Source: Acetobacter estunensis
GTDB lineage: Bacteria > Pseudomonadota > Alphaproteobacteria > Acetobacterales > Acetobacteraceae
Reading direction: 5' to 3'
Assembly: GCF_011516945.1 (NCBI RefSeq)
Contig: NZ_WOTH01000010.1
Coordinates: 48,109 to 112,108, forward strand
DNA: 64,000 bases
A program made the translations under genes and the position numbers. Below, piece after piece: positions 27,898 to 36,663 of this stretch (positions are counted from its first letter, which is position 1; each line of letters begins with the position of its first letter). The notes under the pieces were generated by a model. It did not search any database, was not told the DNA's origin, and saw nothing but the letters and a program-made list of their open reading frames with translations.

Positions 27898-28248
27898 TTA
27901 CCCCGCGAAGAGGGCCGCGTAACGCTCAGGGCGAAAGCCTATCTCCAGTCCCTTTGCCGTCTCCAGAACGGGACGACGGATCATGGCGGGCTGTTTTTCC
28001 ATCAACGCCATGGCCTTCCGATCGTTCAGATCGGCCTTCGCAGCGTCGGGCAGCTTGCGGAACGTCGTACCCGCCCGGTTGAGCAGCGCCTCCCATCCCA
28101 CGCTCTTTACCCACGCCTTCAGTCGGTCCGGATCGAGTCCATCCTTGCGATAATCATGAAAGACATAGGCGACATCATGCGCGTCCAGCCATGCACGGGC
28201 TTTCTTCATCGTGTCGCAGTTACGAATGCCATAAAGAGTGACGCTCAA
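27898..28248 (-). CDS. ArsC/Spx-family protein (YffB-like)
   Basis: A 116-residue thioredoxin-fold protein of the arsenate reductase/Spx family, YffB branch. It begins SVTLYGIRNCDTMKKARAWLDAHDVAYVFHDYRKDGLD with a single catalytic Cys (about residue 10), and ends with RRPVLETAKGLEIGFRPERYAALF. The start is TTG at 28248, preceded by GAAGGGGATGG; an upstream ATG would cross the terminator of the next gene. YffB-like proteins are probably glutathione-linked thiol reductases rather than true arsenate reductases; no other ars genes are near. Confidence 0.88.
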   Translation of the reverse strand: MSVTLYGIRNCDTMKKARAWLDAHDVAYVFHDYRKDGLDPDRLKAWVKSVGWEALLNRAGTTFRKLPDAAKADLNDRKAMALMEKQPAMIRRPVLETAKGLEIGFRPERYAALFAG

Positions 28249-28284
28249 TTGACCATCCCCTTCTTCCTCATGGGACCAGACATG

Positions 28285-28327
28285 AAAAACCCCGAAGACC
28301 GCCCCTGAAAAGGGCAATCTCCGGGGC
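28285..28327 (-). terminator. Rho-independent terminator after DUF3597 gene
   Basis: On the minus strand, a GC-rich interrupted stem of about 16 pairs (outer arms at 28323-28326 and 28290-28293, with inner GCCC/GGGC pairing) is followed by five T (28289-28285). Confidence 0.85.
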
Positions 28328-28369
28328 ATTTCTGGCGAGAGCGACCAAAGCCGCCCTTACCATCCGACC

Positions 28370-28762
28370 TTACAGACCGGCGGGAACCTTGCCGTTGTTT
28401 TCGGCCAGCTTCTGACGAACTTCCTTGATCAGCCACACGTTCATCGTGGCCGTGTCATTCTGATCGCCCGTGTAATGCAGTTCGGTGGCAAGCTGCTTGC
28501 GCGCTTCCAGCGAACTGTCGAGGCCGAGCAGCTTGAGCAGATCGACGATGGAGGTCTGCCAGTTCAGCGTCTGACCGGACTTCGCGGCCAGATCGGCCAG
28601 CACCGCATCGACATCAACCGGCGCGGTGGGCGCCACACCAGCGGCCGGCGGAGCCGCACCGGGAGCGCCAGCAGCACCAGCGGCAGCCGGCGTCGTGTTG
28701 GTGGTCGGAGCCGCCTTTGCATGGCCGAAGATAGCGGAAACGATGGAACCGAAGATGCTCAT
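28370..28762 (-). CDS. DUF3597 family protein
   Basis: A 130-residue protein. A short hydrophobic start (MSIFGSIVSAIFGHAKA) leads into an Ala/Pro/Thr-rich linker (about 18-48) and then the DUF3597 domain with DVDAVLADLAAKSGQTLNWQTSIVDLLKLLGLDSSLEARKQLATELHYTGD and NVWLIKEVRQKLAENNGKVP. AGGAG precedes the ATG. Structure of the family is a small helical bundle; role unknown. Same strand as ahcY, 69 bases downstream of its stop. Confidence 0.9.
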   Translation of the reverse strand: MSIFGSIVSAIFGHAKAAPTTNTTPAAAGAAGAPGAAPPAAGVAPTAPVDVDAVLADLAAKSGQTLNWQTSIVDLLKLLGLDSSLEARKQLATELHYTGDQNDTATMNVWLIKEVRQKLAENNGKVPAGL

Positions 28763-28831
28763 GAAAGAGCTCCTTTCTGTTTGCTCAGGCCGCAGAACTG
28801 CCCGCACGGGGCCGCTCTGCGGGAGACGATC

Positions 28832-30133
28832 TCAGTAACGGTATTCTTCGTGCTTGAAGGGACCGTTGACCGGCACACCGATATAATCGGCCTGCGTCTG
28901 AGAGAGTTTCGACAGATGCGCGCCAACTTTGGCCAAATGAAGGGCCGCGACCTTTTCGTCGAGCTTCTTGGGCAGCGTGTACACCTTCGGCTCATACTGG
29001 CCGGGCTTGGCCGTCCACAGTTCGATCTGCGCGAGCGTCTGGTTGGTGAAGGATGCCGACATTACGAAGGACGGATGACCCGTGGCGTTACCAAGGTTCA
29101 CCAGACGCCCCTCGGACAGCAGGATCAGACGCTTGCCGTCGGGGAAGAGAACTTCATCCACCTGCGGCTTGATGTTGTCCCACTTGAAATTGCGCAGCGC
29201 GCCGACCTCGATCTCGGAGTCGAAGTGACCGATGTTGCACACAATGGCGCGGTTCTTCATCTCGCGCATGTGCTCCAGACGGATGACCGCCTCGTTGCCC
29301 GTGGCGGTCACGAAGATGTCGCCGCGCGGAGCCGCGTCTTCCATCGTCACCACTTCATAACCTTCCATCGCGGCCTGAAGCGCGCAGATGGGGTCGATCT
29401 CGGTCACGAGCACACGGCAACCCGCATTGCGCAGCGAAGCCGCCGAACCCTTGCCCACATCGCCATAACCGGCGACGACAGCAACCTTGCCCGCCATCAT
29501 CACGTCCGTGCCGCGACGGATCGCGTCCACAAGGCTCTCGCGGCAGCCATACAGGTTGTCGAACTTGGACTTGGTCACGCTGTCGTTGACGTTGATCGCC
29601 GGAACCTTGAGCGTGCCTTCCTTCTGCATCTTCCACAGACGATGCACACCCGTGGTCGTCTCTTCGGACAGGCCGCGCACGTCGTTGAGAAGCTCGGGGA
29701 ACTTGTCGTGCATCATGACGGTCAGATCGCCACCGTCATCGAGGATCATGTTCGGCGTCCAGCCGTCCGGTCCCTTGATGGTCTGCTCGATGCACCAGTC
29801 GAACTCTTCCTCGTTCAGCCCCTTCCAGGCGAAGACGGGAATCTTCGCGGCCGCAATGGCGGCAGCGGCATGATCCTGCGTGGAAAAGATATTGCACGAC
29901 GACCAGCGGACAGTTGCGCCAAGGGCCACCAGCGTCTCGATCAGCACAGCGGTCTGGATCGTCATGTGCAGACAGCCGGCAATGCGCGCGCCCTTGAGTG
30001 GCTGGCTCTTGCCGTATTCCTCACGGAGCGCCATCAGGCCGGGCATCTCGTCCTCGGCCATGGAGATTTCCTTGCGGCCCCACTCAGCGAGAGAGATGTC
30101 CTTGACCTTGTAGTCGGTGAAGTCTGCGCTCAT
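28832..30133 (-). CDS. ahcY: Adenosylhomocysteinase
   Basis: A 433-residue S-adenosylhomocysteine hydrolase, which removes the product inhibitor of SAM-dependent methylation. Seen: [15 protein letters not shown], the NAD loop [17 protein letters not shown], the [21 protein letters not shown] segment and the C-terminal KHEEYRY that closes the NAD site of the neighbouring subunit. An in-frame start ten codons upstream exists; the ATG at 30133 gives the usual [23 protein letters not shown] start. No SAH or SAM riboswitch was recognised upstream. Confidence 0.97.
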   Translation of the reverse strand: MSADFTDYKVKDISLAEWGRKEISMAEDEMPGLMALREEYGKSQPLKGARIAGCLHMTIQTAVLIETLVALGATVRWSSCNIFSTQDHAAAAIAAAKIPVFAWKGLNEEEFDWCIEQTIKGPDGWTPNMILDDGGDLTVMMHDKFPELLNDVRGLSEETTTGVHRLWKMQKEGTLKVPAINVNDSVTKSKFDNLYGCRESLVDAIRRGTDVMMAGKVAVVAGYGDVGKGSAASLRNAGCRVLVTEIDPICALQAAMEGYEVVTMEDAAPRGDIFVTATGNEAVIRLEHMREMKNRAIVCNIGHFDSEIEVGALRNFKWDNIKPQVDEVLFPDGKRLILLSEGRLVNLGNATGHPSFVMSASFTNQTLAQIELWTAKPGQYEPKVYTLPKKLDEKVAALHLAKVGAHLSKLSQTQADYIGVPVNGPFKHEEYRY

Positions 30134-30257
30134 GAATTGCCTCGTTCGCGAAAAAAGCTGCATGTCCTATACAGTGAGGCCGGTGTTCATGCCACCCACG
30201 CGACGGAAAGCGGGCGCGGCAGTTGCATGACGGCATCCGATTGCGGACAGTCGCTTC

Positions 30258-30476
30258 ATGTGGAACGAACCCTATCTCGAAACCTGCTGTCGCTCGGCGC
30301 TGCACCGACTGCGTCTTTCGGGCGCGCATGGTCGCCCTCAAGGGCTGGTGGATGAACCCTGTCTGGAGCGTCTGGAAAAGCGGGGATTCGCCTGCACGGA
30401 GGAGGACGGGCGGTTTCACATCACCCCCGAAGGCGAAGCACGTCACCGCAGCGAAGTGCTGCGGAAAAAAGCATGA
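30258..30476 (+). CDS. Small protein coupled to S24-type regulator
   Basis: A 72-residue protein, basic, with a C-terminal half (LERLEKRGFACTEEDGRFHITPEGEARHRSEV) that looks like the last helix and wing of a winged-helix fold. It overlaps the following regulator start by four bases (ATGA), so the two are co-translated. I do not recognise a named family. A helper or DNA-binding partner of the regulator is possible but unproven. Confidence 0.6.
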   Translation: MWNEPYLETCCRSALHRLRLSGAHGRPQGLVDEPCLERLEKRGFACTEEDGRFHITPEGEARHRSEVLRKKA

Positions 30477-31135
30477 CGATGTCCAACCGTCGTCACACGT
30501 TGGCCCGCACCATCTGGGACACGATCGACCACATGGCGGCGGAACACGGGCTCACTCCCTCCGGTCTGGCGCGCGCGGCGGGACTGGATCCCACGGCACT
30601 CAATCCCTCCCGCCGTCTCTCACATGACGGGCATATCCGCCTGCCCCGCATGGAAACCCTGCTGGACCTGCTGGACGCCGCCGGACTGTCCCTGACCGAC
30701 TTCGCCAGCCTCACGCTCGGAATGGCGCACCCCTCCGCGCCAATGCCTCATGCGGAAAACCGTTTGCGCCTTCGCATCCTGCCGCTCTCAGCGCTTGATG
30801 CTACGGGACTATTCAACCGCGCGGGCCTGCCCGTGGGACTGGATTGGCTGGATATCTCCTCTCCCTTTGCCGAGATCGGCCCCAATGACTACGGAGTGCG
30901 CCTGGACACCATCTCCGCCGAACCTCTCTTCCGTCCCGAGAGTCTGCTGCTTGTCAGCCCGGACAGCCCGATCCGGGCGGATGACCGGGTGCTGGTGCGG
31001 GGAACGGAAATATTCCCCGGCATTGCCGGACGCCGGACATATCTTGGTCAGGAAGTCCGTAAGATCGGACAAGACGCGGTCCTCATCCAGCCTGCGGAGA
31101 CGTGGATTCATAGGATCATCGCCGCAACGTGCTGA
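30473..31135 (+). CDS. HTH transcriptional regulator with S24 (LexA/CI-like) domain
   Basis: A 220-residue protein. The N-terminal Cro/CI helix-turn-helix (about residues 10-80) has LTPSGLARAAGLDPTALNPSRRL. The C-terminal domain aligns with S24 peptidases: ISAEPLFRPESLLLVSP in place of the usual SMEP serine motif, and GQEVRKIGQ around the expected lysine. An Ala-Gly pair (FNRAGLPVG, about residues 115-123) lies where LexA-like proteins are cut. Whether it self-cleaves is uncertain because the motif context is degenerate. Confidence 0.82.
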   Translation: MTMSNRRHTLARTIWDTIDHMAAEHGLTPSGLARAAGLDPTALNPSRRLSHDGHIRLPRMETLLDLLDAAGLSLTDFASLTLGMAHPSAPMPHAENRLRLRILPLSALDATGLFNRAGLPVGLDWLDISSPFAEIGPNDYGVRLDTISAEPLFRPESLLLVSPDSPIRADDRVLVRGTEIFPGIAGRRTYLGQEVRKIGQDAVLIQPAETWIHRIIAATC

Positions 31136-31224
31136 AACCCTCACGCAGGCGGCACTGTGCCGATCATGTGTTCGCGCCAACACCATGGAACACGGCACAT
31201 CGGATCGCGAGAAAAGCGGGACTC

Positions 31225-31782
31225 TTATCTGAAAGAGGTTTGCAGTTTATCGACTGCCGCTCTTGCGCACGCCTCATCCTTGTCGCCACCGGGCGCGCCT
31301 GAAACACCGATCCCGCCAATGACCGTGCCGTCTGCAGTTCGCAACGTGACACCACCGGCGATGAAAATAATTTCGGGTTCGGTCGCCAGAACAGCACCGT
31401 CGAGCGGTCCCGTTACTTTTGCGGCTATCAGTTCACTCGTGGAGTTCTTGTTGAAAGCCATTCCGTAAGAGAAGGCCGTGTAAGCCTTGCGGTAGGAAAC
31501 CGAAAGAGACTGAAGCGGCACGGTATCACCCTTGATGACCGCCTGTTGATGCCCTGATGGATCGACGACTGACGCTGTTACGGAATACCCCTGCCTCTCG
31601 CAGGCATTCACCGCCTCGCCAGCAAGGCTCTCCGCAATGCGCCAGTTGAGCTTTTTCACTGTCACAAGGTTGCCAACCGACTGACGGCTCTGTGGAGTCT
31701 CCGCATAGGCCGATGCACCTGCAATGACGGAAAACAGCGACAGAAACCGACACACGCTTACCGGCCATCGTGTGTTTCTCAT
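31225..31782 (-). CDS. GlcG/HbpS-family protein, exported
   Basis: A 185-residue protein. A signal peptide (about residues 1-29, ending in ASAYAE) precedes a GlcG/DUF336 domain with VVDPSGHQQAVIKGDTVPLQSLSVSYRKAYTA and the glycine-rich IIFIAGGVTLRTADGTVIGGIGVSGAPGGDKDEACARAAVDKL. Relatives bind heme or cobalamin or accompany glycolate and diol metabolism. Start at 31782 was chosen because it leads directly into the signal peptide; the frame is open 37 codons further. Base composition is somewhat lower in GC than the neighbours. Confidence 0.85.
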   Translation of the reverse strand: MRNTRWPVSVCRFLSLFSVIAGASAYAETPQSRQSVGNLVTVKKLNWRIAESLAGEAVNACERQGYSVTASVVDPSGHQQAVIKGDTVPLQSLSVSYRKAYTAFSYGMAFNKNSTSELIAAKVTGPLDGAVLATEPEIIFIAGGVTLRTADGTVIGGIGVSGAPGGDKDEACARAAVDKLQTSFR

Positions 31783-31925
31783 TACCGCAACATCCTTCAG
31801 TTCGCGTCCTACTTTGCCGCGCTCCACCACTGTACAGACTGCCATTTCCAACAACGAAAATATTTCCTGACAGTTCCGGTCTTTTGTTTTCATCGATACA
31901 TAAAATTGTACCCATTCGTGGATAT

Positions 31926-31952
31926 CGGTACCATCATAGGGAAACGGTATCA
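31926..31952. repeat. Near-identical direct repeats upstream of the GlcG-like gene
   Basis: Two eight-base copies, CGGTACCA at 31926 and CGGTATCA at 31945 (one mismatch), start 19 bases apart, about two helical turns. They lie 144-170 bases upstream of the GlcG-like start codon and could be an operator. Confidence 0.3.
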
Positions 31953-31965
31953 GACCGGGTTCAGA

Positions 31966-32217
31966 TCACGCATTCCGCTTCAACCAAGCCGTCGCGAAAG
32001 AGCATGTCGAGCGCAACGGTACGCCTGTCTCCCGCGTCCAGTCCCACGCAGCCCGCACCAGCGCGGAACCAATGCCCCGCCCTCCGAGCGCATCGGGCAC
32101 AATCGTGTGTGTGATCGTGACGATACCATCGGGGTCGCGTTCATAATCGAGCCATGCCGCCTGACCGTCTTCCTCAGTTTCGAAACGCTGCGCCGCGCTG
32201 TCGTGCCGGATATCCAT
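31966..32217 (-). CDS. Small GNAT-family acetyltransferase (NATD1-like)
   Basis: An 83-residue minimal GNAT. The acetyl-CoA loop is LGGRGIGSALVRAAWDWTRETGVPLRSTCSFATAWLKRN, preceded by the VTITHTIVPDALGG strand. This is the short Gly/NATD1 type found widely in bacteria; its substrate is unknown. Its C-terminus lacks the usual HPEY-type end and finishes in KRNA, slightly short for the family. Confidence 0.88.
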   Translation of the reverse strand: MDIRHDSAAQRFETEEDGQAAWLDYERDPDGIVTITHTIVPDALGGRGIGSALVRAAWDWTRETGVPLRSTCSFATAWLKRNA

Positions 32218-32270
32218 CGAACCTGTCTCCCAAAAATGTCCTTATTCAACGCAGCAGGAACGCCAAAGGA

Positions 32271-33728
32271 TCACCTTGTCCTGCCAACGGGAAACCAGCC
32301 GACAGCAAGGGTGATCGCCACGCCCAGTGGCACGAACCACGGAAAAGCCAGCGACGCCCCATTGATCCGCACACCCAGCACAACCCAACTCATGACCGCC
32401 AGCGTGACCAGAAAGGCCACCATCGCACGGATTTCCGTCACGCGAGACCGCAACAGCCCCAGCAGGAACGCGCCCAGCAACGCGCCCCATGAATATCCGG
32501 CGACCTGAAACCCGAACACCAGCACGGATGTGGACGATGCCGAAAAGACGCAGGCCACAGCAATGAGCGCGAACGCCCAGAGCGCGGTCACCGCTCCAAC
32601 CAGACTGCGGCTGGCCGGGCGCGGTTGGCCCACAATGTCGATAAAGGTCGAGGCGGTCATGGCGTTGAGGGCGGAGGCAAGCGATCCCATCGTGGCGCTG
32701 ATGATCCCCGCCACGAGAAGCCCGGACAGACCGGGCGGCAGATCGTGAACAATGAACTGCGGAAAAAGCTCATCCGGCGATTTCAGACCGTTCATCGCCT
32801 GAGCAAGCCCGCCGGCCCGCAGCCGTAGAAAGATGCCCACAAGAGACAGGAGCGCAAACAGGCCCGTTACCACCACGGCGCTTCCCACCATCGCGCGTTG
32901 CGCGTCGCGCAGGCTGCGAGCGGCAAGCGCACGCTGCACCATAAGCTGATCCGTGCCGTGGGAGGCCATGGACAGAATGGCGCCTCCGATGAGGGCGGTC
33001 AGCGGCGCATAGGGGCTAGTGAGGACCGGAGCATGCCAGTCAAAAGGCGAAAGCAGCCCTAAAGCGGGCGGAGCGGTCATATCCGCAGCCGTCAGCCCAT
33101 GAGCCAGAATCCCGCAGCACACAGCCGCGCCCACGGTATAGAGCAGAAATTGCGCGGCATCCGACCAGACCACGGCGCGCAGACCGCCGATAGCCGTATA
33201 GAGAGTTGTCAGCCCGGTCATTCCCAACAGCACGACCAGAGGGGGCACACCCATCCCGCGCGCCGCCAACAGGGCACAGATGGGCAGGGTCGCGGCAAAA
33301 AGACGCACCGCTTCTGCCAACAGGCGCGTGAGAAGAAACGTGAGGGCCGCCAGCCGCTGCATCCGGCGTCCGAACCGCGTGCCGAGATATTGGTAGGCGC
33401 TGTCCAGATCTCCCCGCATGTAGAGCGGCAACAGCACACGAGCGACCATCAGGCGGCCCAGAAAATACCCCGTGCCCAGCCCCACGAACACCATTCCCCG
33501 AGCACACGCGATGCCCGGCACGCTGATGACTGTCAGCGTGGAGGTTTCCGTGGCCACGATGGACAGGCAGATGGCCCAGGCCGGCAGGCTTTTATGCGCA
33601 TCCAGCACATCTTCCGCCGAACGCGGCCGGATGCGCGACCACGGCGCCGCACCGGAAAGATGCAGCGAACCGGCCACAAGGACGATGAGCCACAGCACGA
33701 TGACGAGAGGATCGAGCCACACCGTCAT
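32271..33728 (-). CDS. Sodium:solute symporter family transporter
   Basis: A 485-residue SSS-family permease with about 13 helices. The sodium-site region near the N-terminus reads LPAWAICLSIVATETSTLTVISVPGIACARGMVFVG, followed by YQYLGTRFGRRMQRLAALTFLLTRLLAEAVRL and SDAAQFLLYTVGA, as in this family. The substrate (sugar, amino acid, carboxylate or sialic-acid-like) cannot be assigned. It is a lone gene, minus strand, with 53 bases to the GNAT gene. Confidence 0.88.
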   Translation of the reverse strand: MTVWLDPLVIVLWLIVLVAGSLHLSGAAPWSRIRPRSAEDVLDAHKSLPAWAICLSIVATETSTLTVISVPGIACARGMVFVGLGTGYFLGRLMVARVLLPLYMRGDLDSAYQYLGTRFGRRMQRLAALTFLLTRLLAEAVRLFAATLPICALLAARGMGVPPLVVLLGMTGLTTLYTAIGGLRAVVWSDAAQFLLYTVGAAVCCGILAHGLTAADMTAPPALGLLSPFDWHAPVLTSPYAPLTALIGGAILSMASHGTDQLMVQRALAARSLRDAQRAMVGSAVVVTGLFALLSLVGIFLRLRAGGLAQAMNGLKSPDELFPQFIVHDLPPGLSGLLVAGIISATMGSLASALNAMTASTFIDIVGQPRPASRSLVGAVTALWAFALIAVACVFSASSTSVLVFGFQVAGYSWGALLGAFLLGLLRSRVTEIRAMVAFLVTLAVMSWVVLGVRINGASLAFPWFVPLGVAITLAVGWFPVGRTR

Positions 33729-33881
33729 GAAAGGAGCAGAAAAGCCGGATCGAAGGAGGGCACGGGCGTCTCGGATGTGGGAAGAAAGAAGAAATGTGCC
33801 CCATCGGCAGATGAAGTAAACCTCATGGCCTGCGAAAGAGACGATTGCGCCCGCCCCGCCAATCCGCTAGCGCGCAAAGGC

Positions 33882-34166
33882 ATGAACCGGCTGCTGCGCT
33901 CCGATCCGCCCGATCTTCCCAAACGCCCGAAGCGGCGGGGCTGGAAACTTGGCGTTCTGGGCGCGCTGATCGCGGTGTACGCAGGCGGCATCGCGGTCGT
34001 CTCCCGGCCGGGAACCATCCGCATCCCTCTGGTGCCCGCGCGTATTTCCGTCAGCATCGTGCCGTGGAAAATGGATGTGCCGATCCGTCCCTTGCCGTCC
34101 CCCCATATGACCGAGCCTGTCGCGACCGTCATTCCTCCGCCACGACTGGTCATCGATCGCCACTGA
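33882..34166 (+). CDS. Small single-pass membrane protein of unknown function
   Basis: A 94-residue protein with a basic N-terminus (KRPKRRGWK), one membrane helix (about 24-42) and a proline-rich periplasmic tail. An earlier in-frame ATG at 33825 would add 19 residues, but only the ATG at 33882 has AAAGG close by. I do not recognise it. It precedes the glycosyltransferase/ligase pair on the same strand and may belong with it. Confidence 0.5.
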   Translation: MNRLLRSDPPDLPKRPKRRGWKLGVLGALIAVYAGGIAVVSRPGTIRIPLVPARISVSIVPWKMDVPIRPLPSPHMTEPVATVIPPPRLVIDRH

Positions 34167-34279
34167 GGCCAACACCTCTAATCTTCACCGGATGTCGGGC
34201 GCAGAGTGCACAGCCTGCCTGACTGTCCTAATATCGGTCATTCTATTCGACCGCATTCAGGCAAGGCCGCGTTTTCCGC

Positions 34280-35326
34280 ATGCACATTCCTCCCCTTACC
34301 ATCGTCCATGTCGGGGCGTTCATGACGGGCCTGCGCGAGGGGCCGAAACATTCGGTCCAGATCAAGCTTACCAACGGCCTGATCCGACTGGGGCACCTTG
34401 TGCTCAACTTCTCGGACCGGGACGTGGCGCGGGCTTCCTCCCTGTTCGGCAGTCGCAAGTTCGGGCGCCGCGCCGTCAACCGTGCCCTACTCGCGTTCTG
34501 CCGCCAGCACCGCCCCGACATCCTTCTGCTCGGCCATGCGGATATGATCGAACCCGCCACACTGGCCGAGGTGCAACAGGCCGTGCCCGGTGTGCGCATC
34601 GCCCAATGGAACGTGGACCCCCTGTTCGAGCCCGATAATGTCCGGCGCATACGCAGCAAGCTCGACGTTGTGGCCCACACTTTCATTTCCACAGCCGGAC
34701 AGCCGCTGGAAAAGATGCGAGAGAGCGGCCACGCCATGAGCTTCCTGCCCAACCCGGTGGACCTTTCTGTGGAAACGGGGCGGGCCGATCGCGTGCGCGA
34801 CCTTGCGCATGACTTGTTCTACGCCTGCGGCAATCCGGCACGTCCCTTGCGCGAGATTTGCGGGCGCGAATGGAACATGGACGACTTCATCGCCGATCTC
34901 GCACGTCGCGCGCCCACGTTGCGCATGGCGCTGGCAGGCATCGGGGGGCGGCCGCATCTTCACGGCGCACGCTATCAGGACGTGCTGGAATCCTGCGCCA
35001 TCGGCCTGAACATATCGCGACGCGCCGATTATTACCTCTACACCTCCGACCGCATCGCCCATCTGGCCGGAAACGGTTGTGTCGTCGCGATCGAACGCGC
35101 CACGGGCTACGCGGACTATTTCAGTGGAGACGAGATGCTGTTCTTCTCCTCTCTCGACGAACTCGCGGACAAGCTGAAACATCTGGCCGCTCACCCGGAG
35201 GAACGCATGCGGATGGGTGAAGCCGGGCGTGCGCGGTATGTGGAACGCTTCAACGAACGCGCGGTGACGCAGTTCATGGTCGAGGTCATTATGGATGCTT
35301 GCGCACCCGAGGACATGCCGTGGTGA
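34280..35326 (+). CDS. Glycosyltransferase, CgeB/GT4-like
   Basis: A 348-residue cytoplasmic glycosyltransferase. Two Rossmann-like halves are seen. The first has IVHVGAFMTGLREGPKHSVQIKLTNGLIRLGH and RPDILLLGHADMI. The second carries the donor-site pattern ISRRADYYLYTSDRIAHLAGNGCVVAIERATGYADYFSGDEMLFFSSLDELADKLKHL. This resembles glycosyl transferases group 1 proteins of the CgeB type. Sugar and acceptor are unknown. Its stop overlaps the next gene start (GTGA), so it acts with the ligase-like protein, probably in surface polysaccharide synthesis. Confidence 0.82.
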   Translation: MHIPPLTIVHVGAFMTGLREGPKHSVQIKLTNGLIRLGHLVLNFSDRDVARASSLFGSRKFGRRAVNRALLAFCRQHRPDILLLGHADMIEPATLAEVQQAVPGVRIAQWNVDPLFEPDNVRRIRSKLDVVAHTFISTAGQPLEKMRESGHAMSFLPNPVDLSVETGRADRVRDLAHDLFYACGNPARPLREICGREWNMDDFIADLARRAPTLRMALAGIGGRPHLHGARYQDVLESCAIGLNISRRADYYLYTSDRIAHLAGNGCVVAIERATGYADYFSGDEMLFFSSLDELADKLKHLAAHPEERMRMGEAGRARYVERFNERAVTQFMVEVIMDACAPEDMPW

Positions 35327-36558
35327 GCGGCCCGCTGGCCTCGCCGCGTGAGATGACGTGGTTGTGGCGGGAACACCCTCGCGGCTTCCTGCACGAGTTC
35401 TTACTCATCGTGGTGGGGCTTGGCTTTCTCGTCTCGCCCGAACCTCTGTGGTCCGACATTTTCTATGCAGGCATCCTACCGCTGTTTCTCTATGAAACCG
35501 CAAAGGGCAGGGGAGTGCCGCCACTTCGCACATGGCCACCCGTCCTTGGTTTAGGCGTAGCCCTGATCGCATGGTTTTCTGTCGGCATCCTGACACATGC
35601 GACCGACTGGCACGAAGCCGGGAGCGCGTGTTTCTGGCTGTGGAACATGCTCAACACCACCGTTTACGTGCTGGTGCTGACGGACGCGCTGATGACACGC
35701 CCGGACTTCCGCGAACGGCTCATGCAGGTGCTGATCGCCGCCGCCACACTCAATGCCATCATCGCGTTCGCGCGTCTGCCGTTTCACATGCAGAGGGAAT
35801 GGGAAGGCAATGTCCTGCGCATGGAGGGCTGGGCGGAGACGAAACACCAGATCCTCGGCGCCACCATCATGGGCGCCGTTCTGCTGATGGCGCAGGCAGA
35901 GGCACTCCGCACCGGCCAGCGCCGCTATTGGCTGGCGGGACTGACGGTGCTTGCCTTCATCGTACTGACCGGCAGCCGAGGACCGTTGCTGGCCGTCGGT
36001 GCGGCGAGCCTCGTGCTGTTCGGTCTGCAACGCCCCAAGGTGCTGCTTGTCCCCGCAGCCGCATCAGTCGCCATGGCCGGACTGGCATGGTTTTCGCCCA
36101 CAAGCCTGCCCGCGCGCATGATCCGCGAACAACTGGGGCGAGGGGATTCACACCGTCTGCGCATCTGGCACGAAGCATGGGACGCCATCGGGCAGGCGTT
36201 CTGGGTGGGGCACGGCCCGAGCTACAAGCTGAGCGTGCCGGGAGAGAGTTTCCCGCACAATTTGCTGCTCTCCACATGGCTCTATGCGGGCGTAATCGGC
36301 GTGGCTCTTCTGGGCGCCTATCTGGCCTGCGTGCTGGGCAATGTGCTCGCCCCCCGGAACCGGGCGAGGCGGCCTCTAGGGCTGGCGCTGGTGGTCCATA
36401 CGCTCCTCAGCGCGATGACGGATTTTGGGCAGGTCATCAAGGGGCCATCGCCGATGTGGTACATGTTCTGGCTGACGACGCTTGTGGCGGCCTGCCCCGT
36501 CGCACGGCTCCAGCCAGACAAAACTTTCCGACCAACGTCACAAGGATGCACTCGGTAA
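35323..36558 (+). CDS. O-antigen ligase/polymerase-like membrane protein
   Basis: A 411-residue protein with about ten helices and a large periplasmic loop. VLTGSRGPLLAVGAASLVLFG and GHGPSYKLSVPGESFPHNLLLSTWLYAGVIGVALLGAYLA match the Wzy/WaaL-type pattern, with the loop Arg and the His-Asn pair (FPHNLLLSTW). The start is GTG at 35323, overlapping the glycosyltransferase stop. It either ligates a glycan to lipid A core or polymerises a polysaccharide; sequence alone does not separate these. Confidence 0.8.
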   Translation: MSGPLASPREMTWLWREHPRGFLHEFLLIVVGLGFLVSPEPLWSDIFYAGILPLFLYETAKGRGVPPLRTWPPVLGLGVALIAWFSVGILTHATDWHEAGSACFWLWNMLNTTVYVLVLTDALMTRPDFRERLMQVLIAAATLNAIIAFARLPFHMQREWEGNVLRMEGWAETKHQILGATIMGAVLLMAQAEALRTGQRRYWLAGLTVLAFIVLTGSRGPLLAVGAASLVLFGLQRPKVLLVPAAASVAMAGLAWFSPTSLPARMIREQLGRGDSHRLRIWHEAWDAIGQAFWVGHGPSYKLSVPGESFPHNLLLSTWLYAGVIGVALLGAYLACVLGNVLAPRNRARRPLGLALVVHTLLSAMTDFGQVIKGPSPMWYMFWLTTLVAACPVARLQPDKTFRPTSQGCTR

Positions 36559-36663
36559 AAACGAACCGTGTCTTCCCGGCACACCTGTTTTCCCACACCG
36601 AGGGTTGCCGCATCGTTTCGAGACAGTAATCTGCGGCCTCCAGCAACCGGAGACCGACACTAC

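Noticed and set aside
27898..28248. A true arsenate reductase with an arsenic resistance cluster
   Set aside because: The sequence is of the YffB type and no arsenite pump or ars regulator is adjacent; the distant ArsR-family gene at 47961 belongs to a peroxiredoxin operon.
30134..30257. A possible SAH or SAM riboswitch before ahcY
   Set aside because: I could not find the conserved core or a convincing fold by eye in the short leader.
28475..30355. A 626-codon frame antisense to ahcY and DUF3597
   Set aside because: AhcY is certain on the other strand, and the long frame is a codon-bias shadow.
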